Source of the DNA: Blastomussa wellsi
Taxonomy: Eukaryota > Cnidaria > Anthozoa > Scleractinia > Plerogyridae
DNA length: 64,000 nt
NCBI GenBank assembly: GCA_947652115.1
Contig: OX393563.1
Coordinates: 1,431,829 to 1,495,828, forward strand
Direction: 5' to 3'
Of the stretch, positions 34,764-46,300 are shown in pieces. Made by a program: the position numbers and the translations under genes. Numbering within the stretch: the first letter of the stretch is position 1; each line of letters starts with the position of its first letter. Below the pieces are notes generated by a model. That model saw nothing but the letters and a program-made list of their open reading frames with translations, ran no database searches and was not told where the DNA came from.

Positions 34764-37700
34764 GTGAGATTTTATTTGTGAATATAGCGTGATGCGATTC
34801 TGCTCTTCATGCGACGAAATTTCATCAGCTCTTCTATCTCTATGTTTCACTCTATTCAAACAGTTCATGTTTGGAATTTGATTTTGATAAAACTCAAAAA
34901 GAGACTTTAAAGCTGGCTGGAAGCTATATAAACTGCAGCGCACATTGTTGGCAAATTTTGATTCGTTAGCACTTTCGATATACTCGCGGGCGGAACTCGA
35001 TTACGGATGTCACGCAAAAATGCAATTTTTACTGCTTTTCATTAAAACAAAAATTCAGCTCCATAAAACGATTTATTGTACCGATTTTAGTAAACCTTCG
35101 AAGTTTGACAACAATCGGTTAAAAACTCTCGGAAATATGAGAACGTGAAAACTAGAGAACGTCAAAATTTACAAAGAAATTTATGAAAGGGGGCAACGCT
35201 TGCCCCTTTTCATACCACAGGCGAACCACCCGATATTTGAGTTTGTTGCGTGACACCGATCAATCACGGTTATAAAAGAAATATAGATGTAGAAAAATAA
35301 GTTTGCCGCGATTTGCTCTAAATACTACGTTTATCGTGAATGTTTAATAAACGTTGAGGTGAAATTTGAAATAAGTCTTGTGTGCTACTTTTTGTCCGTT
35401 CTTTGCGAGATAATTTAGCGACCCCTAGATCATATAGAAGAGAAAGAGAGACAAGGCAGGCAGCACGACCGGCAACCATGACCTTGTCCGGTTCAAGCCC
35501 AAACTGACGCTAAACCGTCAAAATTCTCACCTCGAAAACACCGGCATCCGATTGAGCACAAATTTTTTTTGTACTTGAGCTTCATCCTTCCAAAAGTTTT
35601 CGAGAAAAGCCATCCCGAAGTCCAAAAAACAGCTTTCTCAATATGATCGGTGCCAGATTCGTGCCCAAAGGAATGCGAATCAATTCGAATCTACCAATCA
35701 AACGCATCACAACACATGCTGCCATTGGCCCGTTGACAGTTCAAAAGCCCAAGGCCGCGTCCCAAACTTTGCAGGTTTACTAAGATCGGTATGATAAATC
35801 GTTTTATGGAGATAATTTTTGTTTTAATGAAAAGCAGTAAAAATTGCATTTTTGCGTGACATCCGTAATAAGGCCTATGTATGAATTCTCCTTGGGGATG
35901 GGGAGGGATCTCTTGATCCCTTTCGTCCCTATTAACAAACTCATTGACTTGTCTTCTTACAATTCTCACACCAATTTTCCTGTTAATAGTTAGAGATTTC
36001 TCATAATATCTTTGTTCCATTGATCTTCCTTGCTCTCCTGGACTTATTGACCTGCTTGGTGTGTGGGGGTGGGGTGGACTCCCCATTGTGGACTATATGG
36101 AGAGGTCTTGCCTGAAAGGAGTACATGGCAATATTTTCACAAATTAGAGTATACAAAAAGGGTGACCCGAAAACACTGACCCCCGGTCCGTGGACCCCCC
36201 TTACGGACCGGGGGTCAGTGTTTTCGGGTCACCCATACAAAAAGGTTAGGGATAACTTTAGAGGGCCTTTCAAAATATCTCACACACCCAACAAAAGGCC
36301 AATTCATATTTTAGCATTTCAAGGGATTATTCAAGTGAGAAGAATCAGAAAAGAGATGTAAGTAGTAATCCTTATGTAGGTATGTGAAAGGGTTACCATT
36401 TTGTTATTAAACTTATGTTATATATGAATGTGGTAGAGTAAGGAAAGGATTTTGGCCTCTCTGAACAAAGAAAAAAATGACTGTGTACCCCACCCCAACC
36501 CTCAGGGTGTCCTTGGACATTGGAGAATGATTTTTTTTGCTTTAACTTGAGGGATGTTGCATTTAGATTACTGTGCATTGAAAGCACTTCGGTTTATATT
36601 GTACAAGTGTCCATCAGTTGTTGTTTTATATAACAATTTCTTTCTTTGTCAGTAGATGAACAAAAATTGAAGGTCACATTGGCTTCAAGCAATGAGGGCT
36701 GGGACAAGGCTGTGAATGGTCAGTTACTTCTTGAATTTGCCAGCAATTCAAGAGTGAAAGTGAGTGGATTTGTACCAAAAAGCACTCAACAGCAGAGAGA
36801 AGATGCTAAGAAGTTGGGCATCAAACTTGTTGATGCAAAGGATCTCCCAGATCATTCACCGTCAGATCTGCTGGCTTATCCACCCGACAGTCTTGATATT
36901 GACATGCTGATGATACACTCTTATGGACGAGATGTGGGGAAACAAGCACAGATTATCAAGGATACCAAGAAATGCAAGTGGCTTCATGTTCTGCATACCG
37001 TGAGTGAGGAACTTGTTGAGTTTGCACCTGATCATGTATCTGAGCATGAATTGCAGCTGGCATTGTGCCAGCAAGCTGATATTGTAATCGCCATTGGCCC
37101 CAAAGTAGCAGAAGCTTACCGATCTGCTCTGCATAACAGTGGAAAGCACAAAGATGTCATTGACCTTACACCAGGAATTTTTAACAACTTCATTGGTGTT
37201 CGGCCACCACACGTGGATGGAGAAACATTTCGTGTGTTGATCAGTGGATCGTCAAAATATTTCAAAGTCAAAGGATGTGATATTGCTGTTAAAGCAATTA
37301 AGTTGCTGAATGAACCATTGTTCCATCTCGTATTTGTTGTGAAGCCCAGTGAAAATGTTGCAGAGATAACTCAAGCCTTACTCAGTGAGGGCATTGACTC
37401 AAACCAACTCACTGTGAAAGTTTCAGAGAGCAGTGGAGATTGGATCAAGCTGCTTTGTGAGGCAGACCTTGCCATTAAGCCCTCCAGAACAGAGGGTTTT
37501 GGAATAAGTGGTCTCCGTGCCATATCTGCAGAGCTTCCAGTTCTTGTCAGTGGCAATATTGGCCTTGGTGTGGCCATAAAGAAGCTGTCCTCTGGAGGCC
37601 AACATGTTGTGGAGTCTGATGACCCTCAGGTCTGGGCTGACAAGATAAAGGAGGTCAGAGCAAAGGACCCTAAAGCACGCAGCTTACAAGCCGAGGCACT

Positions 37701-37797
37701 GAGAAAGGAATATAACGATCAGTTCAACTGGAAGAACCAGTGTGACAACCTAGTTGATAAAATGTTTACTATTATTCCGACTAAACATGGCATTTAA
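34736..37797 (+). CDS. Gene D: GT4-like protein lacking the death domain
   Basis: Two plus-strand exons: 34736-34763 (ATG, MDSGKQGAK, AAAG|GTGAGA) and 36653-37797 (TTTGTCAG acceptor, stop TAA). Together 1173 nt give exactly 390 residues. The GT4-like domain closely matches B, C and E, with Glu290 kept and Arg298 replacing the second Glu of EX7E. Where the siblings splice into a death-domain exon at G|GTATG, D has GGCATTTAA, so it reads two more codons and stops. No death-domain exon is visible within 5 kb downstream. The product may act as a soluble partner or competitor of the death-domain forms (inference). An in-frame ATG at 36646 lies inside the intron and is not the start. Confidence 0.82.
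34985..35880. mobile_element. Foldback element in gene D intron 1
   Basis: About 90 bp at 35002-35098 (ATTACGGATGTCACGCAAAA and CATAAAACGATTTAT) recur in inverse orientation at about 35778-35872 (ATAAATCGTTTTATG and TTTTGCGTGACATCCGTAAT). The ~0.9-kb unit shows no coding frame. Confidence 0.6.
36151..36244. mobile_element. 75-base perfect hairpin element with 9-bp target duplication
   Basis: Arms at 36160-36191 and 36203-36234 are perfectly complementary over 32 bp (GGGTGACCCGAAAACACTGA start the left arm), with an 11-base loop. The element is bounded on both sides by ATACAAAAA, a direct repeat of 9 bp (10 if the adjoining G is counted). Long perfect terminal repeats with a 9-bp duplication point to a Mutator-like miniature element. 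Confidence 0.8.
36653..37797 (+). CDS. Gene D exon 2: GT4-like domain
   Basis: Motifs in order: KLKVTLASSNEGW, NGQLLLEFAS, PPDSLDIDMLMIHSYGRDVG, HTVSEELVEF, ADIVIAIGPKVAEAY, LISGSSKYFKVKGCDIAV, IKPSRTEGFGISGLRAISAE, DDPQVWADKI and a C-terminal WKNQCDNLVDKMF helix. The frame is intact throughout, so the gene appears functional. Confidence 0.88.
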
Positions 37798-38514
37798 TCA
37801 GTTAAAGGAATATTTTATCGCAAAAGACATACACTGTAGAAGTGAGTGTTCCAAATAATCATTCAATAGTTTGTTTCTATTTGATAGATTTTATGGGTCT
37901 GACATTTAGTTTGAAAATCCATGCTATCCTGGATTAGCTTAATCATGCAACAATCAACAACCCAGGCCACACTGGTCCACATTCTCCAAGTCAACACAGT
38001 TGAATGTTCCTCTCCCGGGTTGTCAAGTTAAAGAAATAGTCTAATTATGCATGTAGATGTCGGTAGCTGTTATTTCTGTAGGCTAGCTAGGTGTTGAAGT
38101 GAGAATTTAAGCTCACACATCCTGCAAGAATTAGCTTCAAGAATTACCAGCTTCTTGACTTGCACGTGTTATTTTTGCACTATATTGGTAGTTTTTAGCT
38201 CAAATGAAATTTACTTTTTGGTAATCTATCCCTTAGAGGTTCAGTGTATTTGTTAGGCTAAAAGTAATCTTCAGTTGATGCTGAAATTTATACATGTGTA
38301 TGTTGCTTTATTTGACTGAATCTAAAGAGTATGCAATATATTACAGTTTTTTTAAAATAACTAGCTATGGTATATTGCATTTCCTGAGTTTTGATTGGTT
38401 TAGAGGCAATGGTGCATGAGCTCATATACCATTGACCTACAAATAGGGTACGTGTACACGTAAAAGAATGCATTTTTCACAATGTTTGTACAAAATTTTT
38501 TGGGCGTTTTTAAT

Positions 38515-38640
38515 AAAACAATTATTCCACTCAAACTTGTTGAATATGAGATGGTTATAGCGAACTCGGCACTACGCGCCTTGTTGGCTATCTACCATCT
38601 CATATCCAACGTGCGCTTGTGGAATAATTGTTAAATAAAG
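38515..38640. repeat. Palindromic MITE related to the 57671 repeat unit
   Basis: ACAATTATTCCACTC at the left and GTGGAATAATTGT at the right, with GTTGAATATGAGATGGT and ACCATCTCATATCCAAC inside, form a long imperfect palindrome. It shares the ACAATTATTCCA end and the TTGGATATGA core with the tandem units at 57671-58950. Confidence 0.65.
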
Positions 38641-39169
38641 CAATTTATAGTAGCCTATCCTATACTCTTGGATGGGAAAAGTTGAAGGATAATTCATAAA
38701 GCAAAGTCGAGAAAACAGTCATGATGGCAGTTCATCTCTTTTTTCCACATTCTCCGAACCTGACCTACACCTGCACCTGGCGTTAGTTAGCCTGCGTAGC
38801 CGGCGAGATTTCAGAGTGCAAGCTACTCGGCATTCACAGGTAAAGCCCTTGAGGTCAAGCAGCGAAGCTGTGCAAGTGGAAAATTTCCTGCCTGCCTTAT
38901 TGCTTATGGGTTTTGCTAGCTGCCTACTTTTATCGCCTTCGATGTTCTAATAAATAAACCAGTCAGAGTAAGGTGTAATGTGTTTATTGACAGGTTTTAT
39001 TGACAGGCCAACACGGAATCCTACGTTTGTGACATTAATTCGGTCTTCCAACCCTTTTTTGCTTTTTATTTGCTAGAGCACATTTGGAGGCGTTTTAAGT
39101 TGCCGTGACACTGGTCTAGCAAATGTCTACAGGTCATAGGACTTTGCAGGTTTGCACGGAGGCGAGCGT

Positions 39170-39432
39170 GGAGGCGAGCGTGGCCTAGTGGTCAGGGCGC
39201 TGGACTTGTAATCAGGTGGTCCCGGGTTCGAGTCCTCCTCCCTGCCACTAAAACGGATTTGTCTTCGGTGGTCCCGAATTCAACTCCTCCACGCTTTGTA
39301 AATAGCCAACTGGTCTGCCTCCTGCCAGTTGGGATTTTTAAGAACTTTCTGTTTCATTTACAATATTTGTTTACGTATTTACAGTGTCCCCAATTAGCAC
39401 AGCAGTGCTAAACACATTGACACTTAAATAAA

Positions 39433-39497
<65 letters not shown>
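39170..39497 (+). mobile_element. tRNA-derived SINE, copy 1
   Basis: The head carries RNA polymerase III box A (TGGCCTAGTGGTC at 39181) and box B (GGTTCGAGTCC at 39225). A tRNA-unrelated body follows (CTGCCTCCTGCCAGTTGGG and CCCCAATTAGCACAGCAGTG), then a 3' end CATTGACACTTAAATAAAG running into a long (TTA)n tail. A second copy is at 42063-42319. Confidence 0.85.
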
Positions 39498-40199
39498 GTA
39501 GCTGTTAGTGGAATTTGACACCTTAGTAATTTGCCATGTGTTGTCGGTGTGCTTTGTTTTGGCTCATTACTATTTGCATGATATGTTTAGCTCTCAAAAT
39601 GTTAGCTCTGGAAGGACCAGAGCTGATTTCAGAGCTACATTTTCTGTGAAGTTGATGATAACTTGCATTAACTATTTGAGACAACGGGTCCGTCCATTAA
39701 ATGTTAACACAGATTTGTTGTTCGTGATCACGGATATTTTTCTGTGACCGGTGGCAAGGGAAAGATGAAGTATCAATTAACATTTGATTGGCATTTCACC
39801 ACTATCAGCCAAACATCTGAAATTCGCGTTCACTGGGTGAACGCATAATTCCAAAAAACCCATCCATTAGAGCAGGCGGGATTTCCACTCGACTCTTCAC
39901 CAATCTCCGGATAGCTTTGCCCCTCCAACAACGACCTCCTCAAAAACAAAAGCACTTCACTGCGAATCCCGCCAGCTACGCAGGCTAGTGTTAGTTAGTT
40001 CAATTAAGTGGTTGATTAAGTTTAAACACAACAAACTAGTTTTTTTTTATATAATCATGTTATTTTCTTATAAGTGTTCACTGAACTACATAAAGAAAAG
40101 CTGCATGTATGGAGGTCTTTGGCATGTGAAACAATGCAAAAGCTAGAGGGAAAATGGTGCCATTCATGCATGGTAGACTGAAGAATGGCACAAAATATT

Positions 40200-41173
40200 A
40201 AAAACAAATAAAAACTCTATCTCTTGAAAAACTCATGATCTAATCCAAACTGATTTCAAGTTACGTATTGAAGGGAAAAAAGTCAATTTCCAAAATCTTA
40301 AATCAAAGTCATTATATGACAGTTTTGTTTCTAAGATATCCAGTATACCAACAGCGCAAAAGAAATATAACGAAGCTTTCAGCACACACACATTTCAGTT
40401 GGATTCGGAAAAGATATATCTACTGCCCTTCAAAACAACATTGGATACTAAATTAAGAGAATTCCAATATAAAATATTAAACAGGATCTTATACACGAAC
40501 AAGATGCTGTTTAAGTTCAAAAAAAGTAGATTCTCCCTTGTGCGATTTTTGTGAAAAGGAGTTGGAGACCATAGAACATCTCTTTTTCCATTGTACAAAA
40601 GTAAGCATGTTTTGGAATGATTTAAAGTCTGTACTTGATTCTTTTAATATAACTATTAGGTTTGATATCATGAATGTCCTTTTTGGGATCTTAGATACAG
40701 ATAATATAAGCATTCTAGTCAATTACATCATTCTTGAAAGCAAATATTTTATTTACCACTGTAAGTTAAATAAGGGCTGTTTATGTGTAAGACTGTTAGT
40801 CGATAAATTTAAAAAAACGTTTCAAACCGAACGTTTTATCGCGAAAAGAAACAACAAAATTCATTTCCATGATAAAAAATGGAAGCCGTTACTCCCATTA
40901 ATACAACAGTAGCTGTTATCCAAACTTCGTTTTTCTAATACTCCCTGTATTACTCTGTATTTTAAGTGCAAGTTGAATAGGTTATGTAAGCCTTGTAGTG
41001 TAGTGCAGTGTAGTTTATTTATTTATTTATTCTATTTTTTTTTTCTTCTCTTCTTTGTAGTTTATAATTAAGGTAGTTGTTGTAAATTTTGTAATGATTT
41101 GCATGTTTCGATCTGTATGTTGTTTGTACTATACCTGTAAAAGGAAATAAATAAATAAAATACAAAAAAAAAA
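40200..41173 (+). mobile_element. LINE ORF2 3' fragment with A-rich tail
   Basis: Two frames joined by a frameshift in an A-run near 40520 encode TTLDTKLREFQYKILNRIL, then CDFCEKELETIEHLFFHC and FWNDLKSVLD, the zinc-knuckle C terminus of a LINE ORF2. The stop is at 40910. The 3' region ends in AAATAAATAAATAAAATAC and poly(A) at 41145-41173. It is 5'-truncated and lies between genes D and E. Confidence 0.7.
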
Positions 41174-41814
41174 TGCATGGTAGACTGCCGAGCGAATAAT
41201 TGGCTAAACAATAACCAAACATGAACTTCCAGTAAAAGAATTCTGGTTCTAAAGTCATCTGATTTAAATGAAAGGCTTGCTAGAACAGGCCTTTACTTAT
41301 CACTGAGATATTTCTATTCTGTGTAAATACTAATTGCATAATTAACACATAAGGAGTACTTCACTTAACGTCCAACAGGATATAACATAGTGACGTTTAG
41401 TCAATACTAATTATAAAATTGAGTCTTGTGTACAACACTCTCTATATGTCAACTTTAACAGGATAATCAGCCAACACATAATCTGAATATTAATTAACTA
41501 CCGGTATTTATATTCAAAATAAACTAGTTAGCGCTAAATTTATTTTTTGCAATGCAGAATGGAATCAAGGATAAGCAGTGAAAATGTTCTTCTGCTTACT
41601 AACTTAGCTACTGGTTATAATTAATTAAATACCAGAAAAAAATACATACACTTTCATTTCGCTCCAGACTCTGGACCAAGATGAAAAGAGGTTGACTTGT
41701 GGCATGTTTACAGCCTCAGTCATTAAAAACATGGATAACCACCATCCAGCAGTTAACTATTAAGTTATAGAACTGATGTCATGCTCAGTCAACTGACCCA
41801 GCTGATTTCAGTTA

Positions 41815-42010
41815 AAGCAATCAGGAGGTATGTAATGTAATCACCCACACCCCTTCGCAACATGGGATGCTTGTCCATGGATCAGATTACCCCATTCAAA
41901 CCCCCTCCCCCCCACCCCTGTCAGGTTTTCCCTAACAGATCATCAGTACCCATTTCAACTTCTGGGCAGAAGAACATAGTCCAGTGATACTGGCCAGAGA
42001 AGGCCGAATA
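41815..42010. repeat. Dispersed repeat, weak copy 3 (see 18640)
   Basis: CATGGGATGCTTGTCCATGG, a TTACCCC run, CATCAGTACCCATTT and CTGGGCAGAAGAACATAGTC echo the landmarks of the 18640 and 26640 repeats in the same order. Divergence is high. Confidence 0.45.
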
Positions 42011-42062
42011 CATGTTTATGTAAGCTTTTCAGTTTCTTCTTGCCACTTTTCTTTTTCTCCGA

Positions 42063-42319
42063 GAGGCGACCGTGGCCTAGTGGTCAGGGCGCTGGACTTG
42101 TAATCAGGTGGTCCCAGGTTCGAGTCCTCCTCCCTGCCACTAAAACGGATTTGTCTTCAGTCGTTCCGAATTCAACTCCAACTGGTCTGCCTCCTGCCAG
42201 TTGGGATTTTTAAGAACTTTCTGTTTCATTTACAATATTTGTTTACATATTTACAGTGTCCCCAATTAGCACAGTAGTGCTAAATACATTGACACCTAAA
42301 TAAAGTTATTATTATTATT
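42063..42319 (+). mobile_element. tRNA-derived SINE, copy 2
   Basis: Nearly identical to 39170-39497, with box A at 42073 and box B GGTTCGAGTCC at 42117. It lacks a ~20-base stretch after GAATTCAACTCC and has a much shorter (TTA)n tail. High identity indicates recent activity. Confidence 0.85.
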
Positions 42320-42834
42320 AATTAATTTTAAATTAACTTTTGACTATAACATTTATTAATTACCTTGTGATGTATTCTGTGTGACAAGTAAAATAAAATA
42401 AATAAAAAAGGTCTAACTTGCTAATAATTATTATTGGACTACTCCATAGAGGACCATTATGGACAAGAAAACATACAAATCATAAATGATAGATGTTAAA
42501 TATAAGCTATGGCAAGCATGAAACTGCTCCGGACAAGCTTATGTGAGAACTGCTTCTTCAAGGGGCTAGCTAGAGTTAGAAGAATGAATTGCGCAACAGA
42601 ATCATAATTGGCTGTGTACCAGTGTCCTGTCATAACAAGCACAGGAGAAATTAACTTCTACAAAGCCAAACTCCATAGTCAACCAATGCATACAACTCTT
42701 CACTTAAACTGATCAGGTACTACATTTTATGTAGATGACACAAAACACAATTTTCTGAAACAATTTCAAAACAGTCAAAATGCATCATGTAGTTAAAAGT
42801 ATTGCATGACCCTAATGTAAGGGCTCAGTATGAA

Positions 42835-43319
42835 TTAAGACTCATTCACCCAGTCTTCTAGAACCTTTGCTACATCCATTCTCTCCAGGTCCTCACCTTG
42901 CAGCAATTCAATAAGGTTTCCCACTGTCGCTTCACTCTTTGATGACCATGACTGCAGAATTTCATCAGTGGGATTCGTTATCTGTTCAATGTAACGTATC
43001 AAGTCTCTGTCGAATCCAACTTTCTCAGCAAGCATTCTGAAGTCGTCAAATTTCAAATCTCGCCTGACGTTCAACATCACGCACACTCTGGAATATACCT
43101 TGAGGGGTAACTTTGTAAGCTTGGTTGAGAGGCGAGGGTTTACCGGTGTTGCTCCTCTATCCACCATATCAAATCCACTGGCATAAAGGCTCGTCTCTTC
43201 AATGCTTGTCTTGACAAAAGATCTTCCATCTACATCATCAGGATTCATGCACATTGACTGCAGTCTGTTTTCAGCCTCATCAATGTCAAACTGGCACTCC
43301 ACAGCTTCCTTTATGTGCT
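42835..43319 (-). CDS. Gene E exon 3: linker and death domain
   Basis: Acceptor TTGTTGTAG, phase 1. About 60 residues of acidic linker, then RLSTKLTKLPLKVYSRV, CVMLNVRRDLKFDDFRMLAE, NPTDEILQSWSSKSEATVGN, ERMDVAKVLEDWV and a stop. This is the clearest MyD88-like death domain in the window. Confidence 0.82.
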
Positions 43320-46300
43320 CTACAACAACAAAATATGATTTTGAAATATTACACCTGCCTTCATGCTTTACAGTCTTTCCCGTAAAACCGTGAACATCAG
43401 AAATGTATATGGAATGTTATTGTGTTACAAGAAAAAAGTCATTCAGGTGTGAAAAAACTAAACCACAAACACCAACGGTAATTAGTTTGTGGTTTTGAGG
43501 TTTGTTCATGTGTCCTGAACTTTGCTGTGATTGGTCACCACATAATCAACATTCCTGAAATATTTCAGGTGTTCACGGTTTTACGGGAAAAACTGTAAAT
43601 ATGGGGATTACTGTCAGTGCACAGGTGGATCAAGGATTTTTCTTAGGAGGGTTGCACCAGTAAGGAACGATGTAACCAACAATAAACCACATAAATAAGG
43701 TTTTTCATTTTTATTTTTTGGCAGAATACTACTTATATTAGAAAGGTGCAGGTCATCTCAAGGAGGTGGGCACCCCCTACACCTCTTCCAGTTGTTTCCC
43801 TTATCGAACACTGCAATTTAAAGCCAGATTTCTCGAGCTCCCTGATTATTCTGTTCACCCCAGAGGTTTGAGAATTAACCATTGCACTGTACAGCAATCT
43901 CAGATTTGGTATATTGTATGTTTCCATTTTAACAGGTCCACAGCTGTTTTTATTAGGGTGCTAGCAGATTTGAAATACAGAGGTACTACTTATAGTGGTA
44001 AACAGCTTATAAGTATACTGAACGTGAGAGATGATCACCGCAGCGAATTTCCAATTTAAGCAATTGGAATTAAAGAAGCCTGAAAAAATCAGGGTTTCAA
44101 TGGGATTCGAACCCGTGATCTCCGCGATACCGGTGGAATGCCCTACCAACTGAGATATGAAGCCACACATTGGGAGTGAGGTCAATTTATTGAGTTCATA
44201 TTTTCCCGTAAGGAGTGAAGTGATGTAAAGTATATGAAATAATTCATAATAATTATATGAACTGATATTATATGAAAGTTTAGCCTAAATTTTTCAAATT
44301 TGTCAATTCCAATCCTTCTTAATCTTCCTCATTCAAAGCCATCCTTTATTCGTCCTAGTTTATTGGTGCATCTTTGGTGTTTTTCTACCTTGGTAAACGA
44401 TTATTTTAAGGTTTTCTTTTGATTTGAAGGCACTTTTATACATTGCCAATGTTGACGTTATTCATGGTGACTGTGCCCCTTTAAATAATATTACCACTGA
44501 CAGTGGGCTCAGTCATAATGAATGAAGTCAACTTTGACCAGTAACGTTTAAATTTGTCTTCAAATCAAAGGAACCCTTGAAATAATTGTTTACCAAGGAA
44601 GAAAAACAACAAAGACGTAACAAAAAAACTGGGAAGTAACAAGGATGGCTTTGAATGAGGAAGATTGAGAAGGCTTTAACTTTTCAAAACGTGTCATCCG
44701 TGTCAGACTAATTAATTAAAAGTAATTAACAAAAAATGTTAAAAAGTGGATTAAACATACTAAATTTGGTCGGAACCATTGTAAACATTGTCTCCACCAA
44801 TCTGTCACACTGGTTCTTCCAGCTGAATTGTCTCATGTACTCATTTCTGAGTTTCTCTGATTCCAAGCTGCATGCTTTTGGGTCCTTTTCTCTGACCTCC
44901 CTAATTTTGTCTGCCCAGACCTGAGGGTCATCAGACTCCACAACATGCTGCTCGCCGGAGGGCAGCTTCTTCAGGACCATACCAAGCCCACAATTCCCAC
45001 TAACGAGAATGGGAAGATCTGCTGAAATGGCACGGAGACCGCTCATTCCAAAACCTTCCGTTCTTGAAGGCTTGATGACAAGGTCTACTTCGCAAAGTAG
45101 CCTGCACCAATATTCTCTGCCACTGGAACTTTTTCGCACGGTCAGTTGATTCAAGTTGATTCCCTCTTTGAGTAAGGCTTCCTCAAGCTCAGCTGTATCA
45201 TCATTCGGCTGTCCAACAAAAATAAGATGACAGGATGAATCTTGCACAAGTTTGATAGCTTTGGCAGCTATATCACATCCTTTGACCTTGAAATACTTGG
45301 ATGATCCACTGATCAGCACTCGAAACTTTTCACCGGTATTTCCTATCACCTGGCGCACACCAAGGAATTCTTCATGGACTCCTGGCGTCAAATCAATCAC
45401 GTTGTTGTCTTTACCACAGAACCGTAGAGCAGATTTGTAAGCCTCTGTTACTTTAGGACCAATCGCAACGACAAGATCTGCTCTTTCACACAAGGTTGTC
45501 TGAAGTGCATGATCAGATTCTTGGACCAGTGCACTTGAGGCAGATTTCTCTAAAAATTTCTCAAGTTCTTCACTGATTGTGTGTACAACATGGACCCACT
45601 TGCATTTCTTTGTTTCCCTGATAATTTGTGCTTGTCGCCCAAGGTCACGTCCATAAGAGTGTATAATGAGAATATCAATATCCAGACTGTCTGGTGGATA
45701 AGCCAGAAGCTCTACTGGTGAATAACCAGAGATATCTTTTGCATCAACAAGTTCAATGTTCAAACTCTTAGCATGTTCTTTCTGCTCTGGAGTGTGCTTG
45801 GGCACAAATCCAATCAGTTTGACTCTGGTATCCTGGCTAAGTTCAATCAGTAATTGTCCATTCACAGCCTTGTTCCAGCCATTAGCATCTGATGCCAATG
45901 TAACGTTCAGTCTTGCTGAATCTTGCGACCTCTTTCCTGGTGAAAGATAAGTAAAGCCCTTAACACCCTGTAACATGTCTCTATTGTACATGTAAATAAT
46001 AAGCAATAGGTCATTTCTCAGTTCCCTTTTACCTCTATTTCAAAACAAATCTAAGTGCAAAACTATTCACATGAAAATGAGTTTGATTTGCATGAAAATG
46101 AACATGCAGGTGAAACACATTTTCAGTTGAATGGTTTCACACTTGGACTCATTTTGACGCTGAGGCAAAAGAGAACTCGGAAATGGCCTATTAAACATAC
46201 ATGCATCTGCGGATATCTCCAGTTTATATTTATAGAAGATAATTCAGAACTGCAAGCCCCAGGAGAACTTTTGCATCCTAAAAATGAGGTACAGGTGAAA

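Noticed and set aside
34418..34792. 124-residue plus-strand frame over the C/D promoter
   Set aside because: It overlaps gene C exon 1 antisense and reads through the gene D exon 1 donor in another frame; no domain.
36646..36652. ATG at 36646 as the start of gene D
   Set aside because: It lies within the polypyrimidine tract and acceptor (TTTGTCAG). The phase-1 exon at 34736-34763 gives a better start consistent with the paralogues.
44098..44170. A functional tRNA gene on the minus strand
   Set aside because: Boxes A and B are present, but the acceptor stem does not close cleanly and the sequence continues into a SINE body.
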